Shown one piece after another: positions 58,861-64,000 of a DNA stretch of 64,000 nt; positions within the stretch are counted from its first letter, which is position 1; each line of letters opens with the position of its first letter. The translations under genes and the position numbers were made by a program. Source of the DNA: Homalodisca vitripennis (lineage: Eukaryota > Arthropoda > Insecta > Hemiptera > Cicadellidae); assembly GCF_021130785.1 (NCBI RefSeq), contig NC_060214.1, positions 106,056,001 to 106,120,000 on the forward strand. Reading direction: 5' to 3'. The notes beneath the pieces are model-generated. The model did no database searches. It was not told where the DNA came from and saw only the letters and a list, made by a program, of their open reading frames with translations.

Positions 58861-61800
58861 CAGATGGTTTCTAATTCTAGTAACATAAGCATAAGCAACA
58901 TCTCCTGACTAGATTTTAAAAAGTGGAAACCAAGCCTAGTCAACTCCCTTAGATCACGAGTCATAGGATAGACTAGTTTGGACAGCAAGTCACACAGGAA
59001 TTTTTAAATTGTTTAATTTTTATTAAACAATTAAATTGCCCACATAACGTATGAAGAAGTTAGTTCAAGTCTTTAACAAGGAATATTTTTATGAGAATCT
59101 CAACGATTTGCTAGTGGAAGATGTTAAATATCTATGTAAACATTCAAGTTGCACATTATTTTTATATTAAAACCTGAACGATTCGCTGTGGGTGATATGT
59201 TTGCAATTGTGCCATAGGCCTATCAAAAGGATATGTAAATTTATAGTTTTGCAAAACCTTACACACATTCCTGTATCAAACGATATTCTTCCTAAAGCTA
59301 GTAATCTTTGTGAGGTAGATACGTTCTGTTTACTGTAAGACTATCTCGTCTTTTCAGGATATTTTAAATGTGAATTTTCTATCATAATAAGGAAGTAACT
59401 TTTTTATGAAGTAACTTAAAAAAAATTAAATACACTTTAACAATATCATATAATTCTCTGGTTTAAAAAATATATAATTGGAAATAAAAAAATAACATTT
59501 TGTGTGTAACGGAGTAGTATGGAAGTAACTATGGAAGCCGACTGTTTACAATTTTATCGATTCTACTATCCCGTATAAGTTGACTTCATGGTCCTTCGAT
59601 ATGGGCAAAAGTTTTCTCAAGTTATAATTGGTGCAGAAGAATAGGGGCATCATATTGTTCTTTGTAATTCCTTAGAACGAGTTATCAACTATTTCACTAA
59701 GTCATCAAAGTCCAATTATTTCACTAACTTTGATGCTCACTTCTGTGAGACATGTTCTCTATAAATCATTTTTAGAAAAAAAGAGTTCATTTTAATTGGT
59801 ACTGTTTTAAAATTACATACTACAGTATTCTAATTATCTATGTTACATTGCAAATTACATACACAAATGAATATATCAGAATATAACCATTTGTTACTTT
59901 TTAATACTTATAATAACACATATCCACATACACGTTACTCAGTCTTATCTGTGGGGTAGGAAAGAGGGGTGGAATGTAGGGTTAGAAATAGTTTACAATT
60001 TATTCAGCTACCATATGAAATTGGTGGTTACATTTTCATTTTTGTGGTATAAACATGTTGTATCACTAAGTCTTATGTCGTAAAGTACAAGAATGGGAAA
60101 TGACATATGTTTTTATTTTTGAAAAAAGAGTTTATTGTAAGTTTTGCTTTAAACAGAATATGTATAAATAAATCGTATACACGTATAAATATATATGTTA
60201 AATAAATCGTTTCAATGAAAACATAATTAAATAAAATACCGCTTTAAAACCAGTTTTATTGAAACCACCTAAACATCATCTTCTTCTCTGGAACAACGTT
60301 ATATAGTATTCATAATACATATAGTTACTATTTACTTTGAAGAATACTAGTTACCCAAATCCAGTACTAATATATATTTTAAATTCACATTCAGAGACTT
60401 TGCCCACAAAGACCTATTATCGTAATGCAAACCCAACAAAAACCAGAAGAATACAAAATGGTGTGAAATGCCAATATAACATTTTGTTGACCTAAAATAT
60501 TCCAAATGTTTGTGATACATGCAATATTTACATCCCGTAAATTGCGAAGGGTGGTTCGAAATGTCAATATAAAATGGGAAATGTGCCAAGTTTAAATTCA
60601 GCCATAGGTTTTGAGAAAGCACTACAGGGAATGAAAAAAACCAAATGAGCTATTCTTCAACTATCTAAGGAAGTAAGGCAGAAAAGAAAAGTCCTGAAGA
60701 GGAATAACGAAGATGAGGAGTGAATGAATAATCTCGGTCCTAGTGAATTTTAGTAAGGTATTTTATATCCTGCTTTAGCTTTCTCTGTTTATCCTAAAAT
60801 CGTAATCCTTTAAATAAATTAACTAGAGGTAGGGCACTGAATTTTTGTTATTATTTCTCAGTTTAATGTCTAAGTTTGGTAGTAAAATAAATTTGTTTGT
60901 CAACAATAGCATAATGAAATTTTAATTGCTTAGCAACAAAATATTTAAGAAACAACATATAAAAACATTTTTTAATTTATGATTATGCCAATTAATGTTA
61001 CTAATAAACATATCTTAACAGTCTTAATGTCATCAATATTTGAGATTGACAGAAAAATACTGAGCTGTGAACATTGTCCTAAACATTACATTTATTTCTT
61101 ATGGAGAGACGTCTCATCCAAAAACAATCGCCTGTTTTAAAAGACCCTGAGAATGACATAAGCTATTATTTATTCAGGCAATTGCTAAACAACCACTAAA
61201 ATATTGCTTCGATACGGGTTAATACTTTGATTAGGATATCTCGTTGCCTAATAAACAGAGTTCCTATTGGAGAGAAACAGTCTAACAGCTTCTGATTTAA
61301 ATCGTTCTGGTATATCGAGATTATCTTTAAATTTTCGTAAACAATTGTTTCCTTCATATTAATAATTCCTTACAGTTTTAGCTGTGATTATTCAGTATGA
61401 GGTAATGTCTATTTCAAACTAAGATGGTTTTTCTAACGTTTATAGTTTGTTTGAAGTAAAAGGTTAGCAGTTTCAAGACTCGCATTCACCTTCTCTATAG
61501 CAGCCAAAGCACTACTTCTCGATCCATTGCTTTCCAGAAGTGTTCTCAAAGCTACACAGATGCATTTTCTGTCTTTGTGGATTGGTTGCATATTCTATGT
61601 AAATGCTTTGACAGCCTGCATGCTTGAAAGTTATCATCATAAGTTTGAAATTAATTTAATTTGCATTATCCACTTAGACAATAAATAGGTTGCTTCGTAA
61701 AAGACACAAAAGTTAGAATTTATTATGATAAGTTAAAATATTATTTGTAACAATACCTTAGCCTCGGGTGTTGAAATATGTACCGAACTAAGCTTTTAGT

Positions 61801-63374
61801 ACGCACTAAATTTACCAGTAAAATCCCAATAATAGTACTTGTAGTATTACTAAATGATTGTTTAAAGATGCTACATGATAAATCTTCAAACAAACTTCCT
61901 AGTTTGTATATAAAAACTACATTTTTTGAGAATAAATGTTTTCAACAATTCTAATACCTAAGCAATAATGTATTTTAAAAGTTATTTAAATATTACTTAG
62001 TAAATTTTTTTTTTCCACATGCAAGACGAATAGCGAATCATTTTATTTATTCACTATGCCTGGATACTCAAATGTCAACTCTTTAGTATTAATTTTAGGA
62101 CATTTTTCCAAAGATTTTCCATCTTATCGTACTTGGGTTCTATTAGAAATGGTTGGTTGTCTGATTACAGGATTCCTTACCTCTGGTTACTTATATAAAA
62201 AATAACTAAAAGAATGTGACATATTCTAAATAACATGATTTTTGTATAACTGTTCATCCTACATATAACGTAGCTATGGTGGAAAGGGTTGATACAATGG
62301 AATGTTGAATTTAGCTTCCTCTTCGTGCAGCTTATGAAGTTGAGGTCTCGCAATTATATACCTGATGAGACACTGAGAACACCTTTTCAATACCAATAGA
62401 TTCGTTATCTAGTTGTCGCTGATGTCGAAAAAATGCAAAAAAGTTCGCCTTGATCTTCTTTGTTGCCGACTTCATTGGAGTTTTATAGACGGACGTTGAC
62501 TCCAGATTTCAGTAGTCAAGGCTCCGCCCCCACTCCCTTTAATCTTTACGCAATTTAAATCTTTAAGGCATATCACTGATATTTGCGATAAGAATTTGCT
62601 CAAATATCTATTTGCTCTAATAATCAACAGGAATTATGCTTTGAATTTCATTCATGTTGAAGCTGTAGATAAAAAAATGCTGGGAATCTAGGGTATGATT
62701 CGAGGAAATAACGTATCCTCATTTGAATTACTAAAGGAATCATATTATATTTTAAACGAGAGATAACCCCATAAATAATCTAGGTCATACCCAACAATGC
62801 GGAGTTTCCCTTGCTAATGCAACGTGCACGTGGAGCTTATAAATTACAAAGGTAACCGCATTTACAGTGTCCAACTGGGAAATGTTCAAGAGAAACTGAC
62901 AATTTACTAGCTGAATACCCATTGTGGATTCAATTGTTTCAAAGAATAACACAATTGAGGTGAGCTGGGTTTGTTGATATAAAAGCGAGGGATAACATGG
63001 AAACTGTGTGTTTTGTTGCAACAATTATTTATGTCAATTTAGGGGACATACCAGGACGCCACGCAAGCCAACTCCATAGAACTAACTTTACTGAATGGAA
63101 TAAAAGTTCGTTCTAGTGTAAAAATTACGGTTTATTTTGAATTTTAAATTATATTAAATAATACTTGGTTTATAAACGATTTTATAAATTTGATTTTTAC
63201 AGTAGATTCTAAATTATAGACCATAATTAATTAAAATTATAATTCATTAAAAAATGTAGCCCAAGAAATTTTAATATGCGAAAATGCTATTAGTGTATAG
63301 AAGGTACTATATGTGGGTTATTTTCATAAATACCTGACAGAGATATGTTAATTTTTAATCCGTGGTGGTCTTTT
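58861..63374. other. Long AT-rich stretch without recognisable features
   Basis: Scattered short open frames only, none with a known motif. A small GC-richer patch is at 62,460-62,545 (AAGGCTCCGCCCCCACTCCC). A segment near 62,265 echoes about 40,755. Confidence 0.4.
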
Positions 63375-63425
63375 AACTACGTAGGAGTCGCGTAGCAGGC
63401 TTCGCAAACTTCAGCGCAAAATATC
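63375..63425 (+). repeat. Possible R2 5'-end fragment
   Basis: GAGTCGCGTAGCAGGCTTCG resembles the start of R2 (TTGTGGTATAACAGGCTTCG at 33,683). Too short to be sure. Confidence 0.25.
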
Positions 63426-64000
63426 ACCTCAAAAAATTATCAGAACAAAATTAATGTGGCAAAGAAATTTTTACATCCCCACTAAATGAAAGAGAAATTG
63501 TCTTAGATTACTAAGAGAAATAAGTTTCAACGATGTTCCAATAAGTTTACAGATTAATTGTTTCTCTTGATATCTTTCCATATGAAACATTCAGTAATTT
63601 GTTTGTTGTATTAGAGAGATCCAGGAAAACAATTTAACAGTTCATAGGTTATATGTGACGTTCACAATTTATGCTCGGTTGTTAACCTATTCAGTTTATT
63701 TTCCTGCGGCAGTTCTATATTGTAGTTAGTGTTATCTATTACTAATGACTTTTCACATGATCACTCTAGTCAAAATATCCGTAGAAAAAACCTGATATAA
63801 CTTCCTTCTCTGCGAGCAAGAAATCAATGTATTTGTTACTGAAAACACGTTTATTTATTTTTGCTTGGAATGATAAGTCTTACTTCAAAGTTTTTAAGAA
63901 AGCTCGCAGTTATACTTCAGCTGTTAAACACCGGCCTAGTAGTGGCACTCAGGGTTTATTTATAACGAGAAATCTAAAACTTGTTAATATATAATAATGA
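63426..64000. other. AT-rich non-coding stretch
   Basis: Nothing recognised up to the window end. Confidence 0.4.

Overview
This is an AT-rich eukaryotic window that holds decayed transposable elements, diverged duplications and microsatellites, and no host gene that I can recognise. The retroelement families point to an arthropod, most likely an insect: a LINE whose first ORF has an FP25K-like C-terminus, an RNase H-bearing LINE tail, a Ty3/gypsy pol, a Tc1/mariner-superfamily transposase and tRNA-headed SINEs. The species cannot be told from sequence alone. There are no prokaryotic genes, operons, rRNA genes or CRISPR arrays. The window is either intergenic or lies inside a very long intron.

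Layout. 1-2.7 kb: a SINE head on the minus strand, a dispersed repeat (called R2 here) and a short non-autonomous element next to a (TA)n tract. 2.7-22.1 kb: a region built from several diverged copies of one multi-kilobase repeat (called DR1 here). The best pair is 7.65-10.99 kb against 15.1-22.1 kb. The second copy is enlarged by a perfect 126-bp tandem duplication, a foldback MITE and a block carrying a dead mariner-like transposase. A GC-rich, 5'-truncated LINE tail sits at 7.02-7.64 kb. 22-29.3 kb: mostly unassigned AT-rich DNA, a tRNA-Arg-like SINE head, half of the same MITE family, and one copy of a second duplication (SD2) whose partner is at 53.2-55.0 kb.

29.3-33.2 kb: a LINE on the minus strand with ORF1 and ORF2 remnants and a (TTA)n-type 3' end. 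It is cut off at its 5' side by an exact (C15A)x6 minisatellite at 33,197-33,292. Its endonuclease and reverse transcriptase active sites are both mutated. 36.6-38.75 kb: the 3' half of a Ty3/gypsy pol (end of RT, RNase H, integrase), broken by frameshifts, with a possible PPT/LTR/PBS arrangement downstream. 42.1 and 47.7 kb: two arms of a diverged inverted duplication. 49-58.9 kb: more dispersed repeats, the second SD2 copy, inverted DR1 copies and a long (CA)n tract with a CG core. 58.9-64 kb: AT-rich sequence in which I see nothing clear.

Nothing here forms a working system. Every recognisable protein-coding segment is truncated, frameshifted or has lost a catalytic residue, except the short RNase H LINE tail, which is open but lacks the rest of its polyprotein. 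The most unusual features are the exact (C15A)6 array placed inside a LINE ORF1, and the overlapping network of direct and inverted segmental duplications that links 2.7-22 kb with 55-59 kb and 26-29 kb with 53-55 kb. All homology statements come from reading the sequence by eye; no alignment or database search was run.
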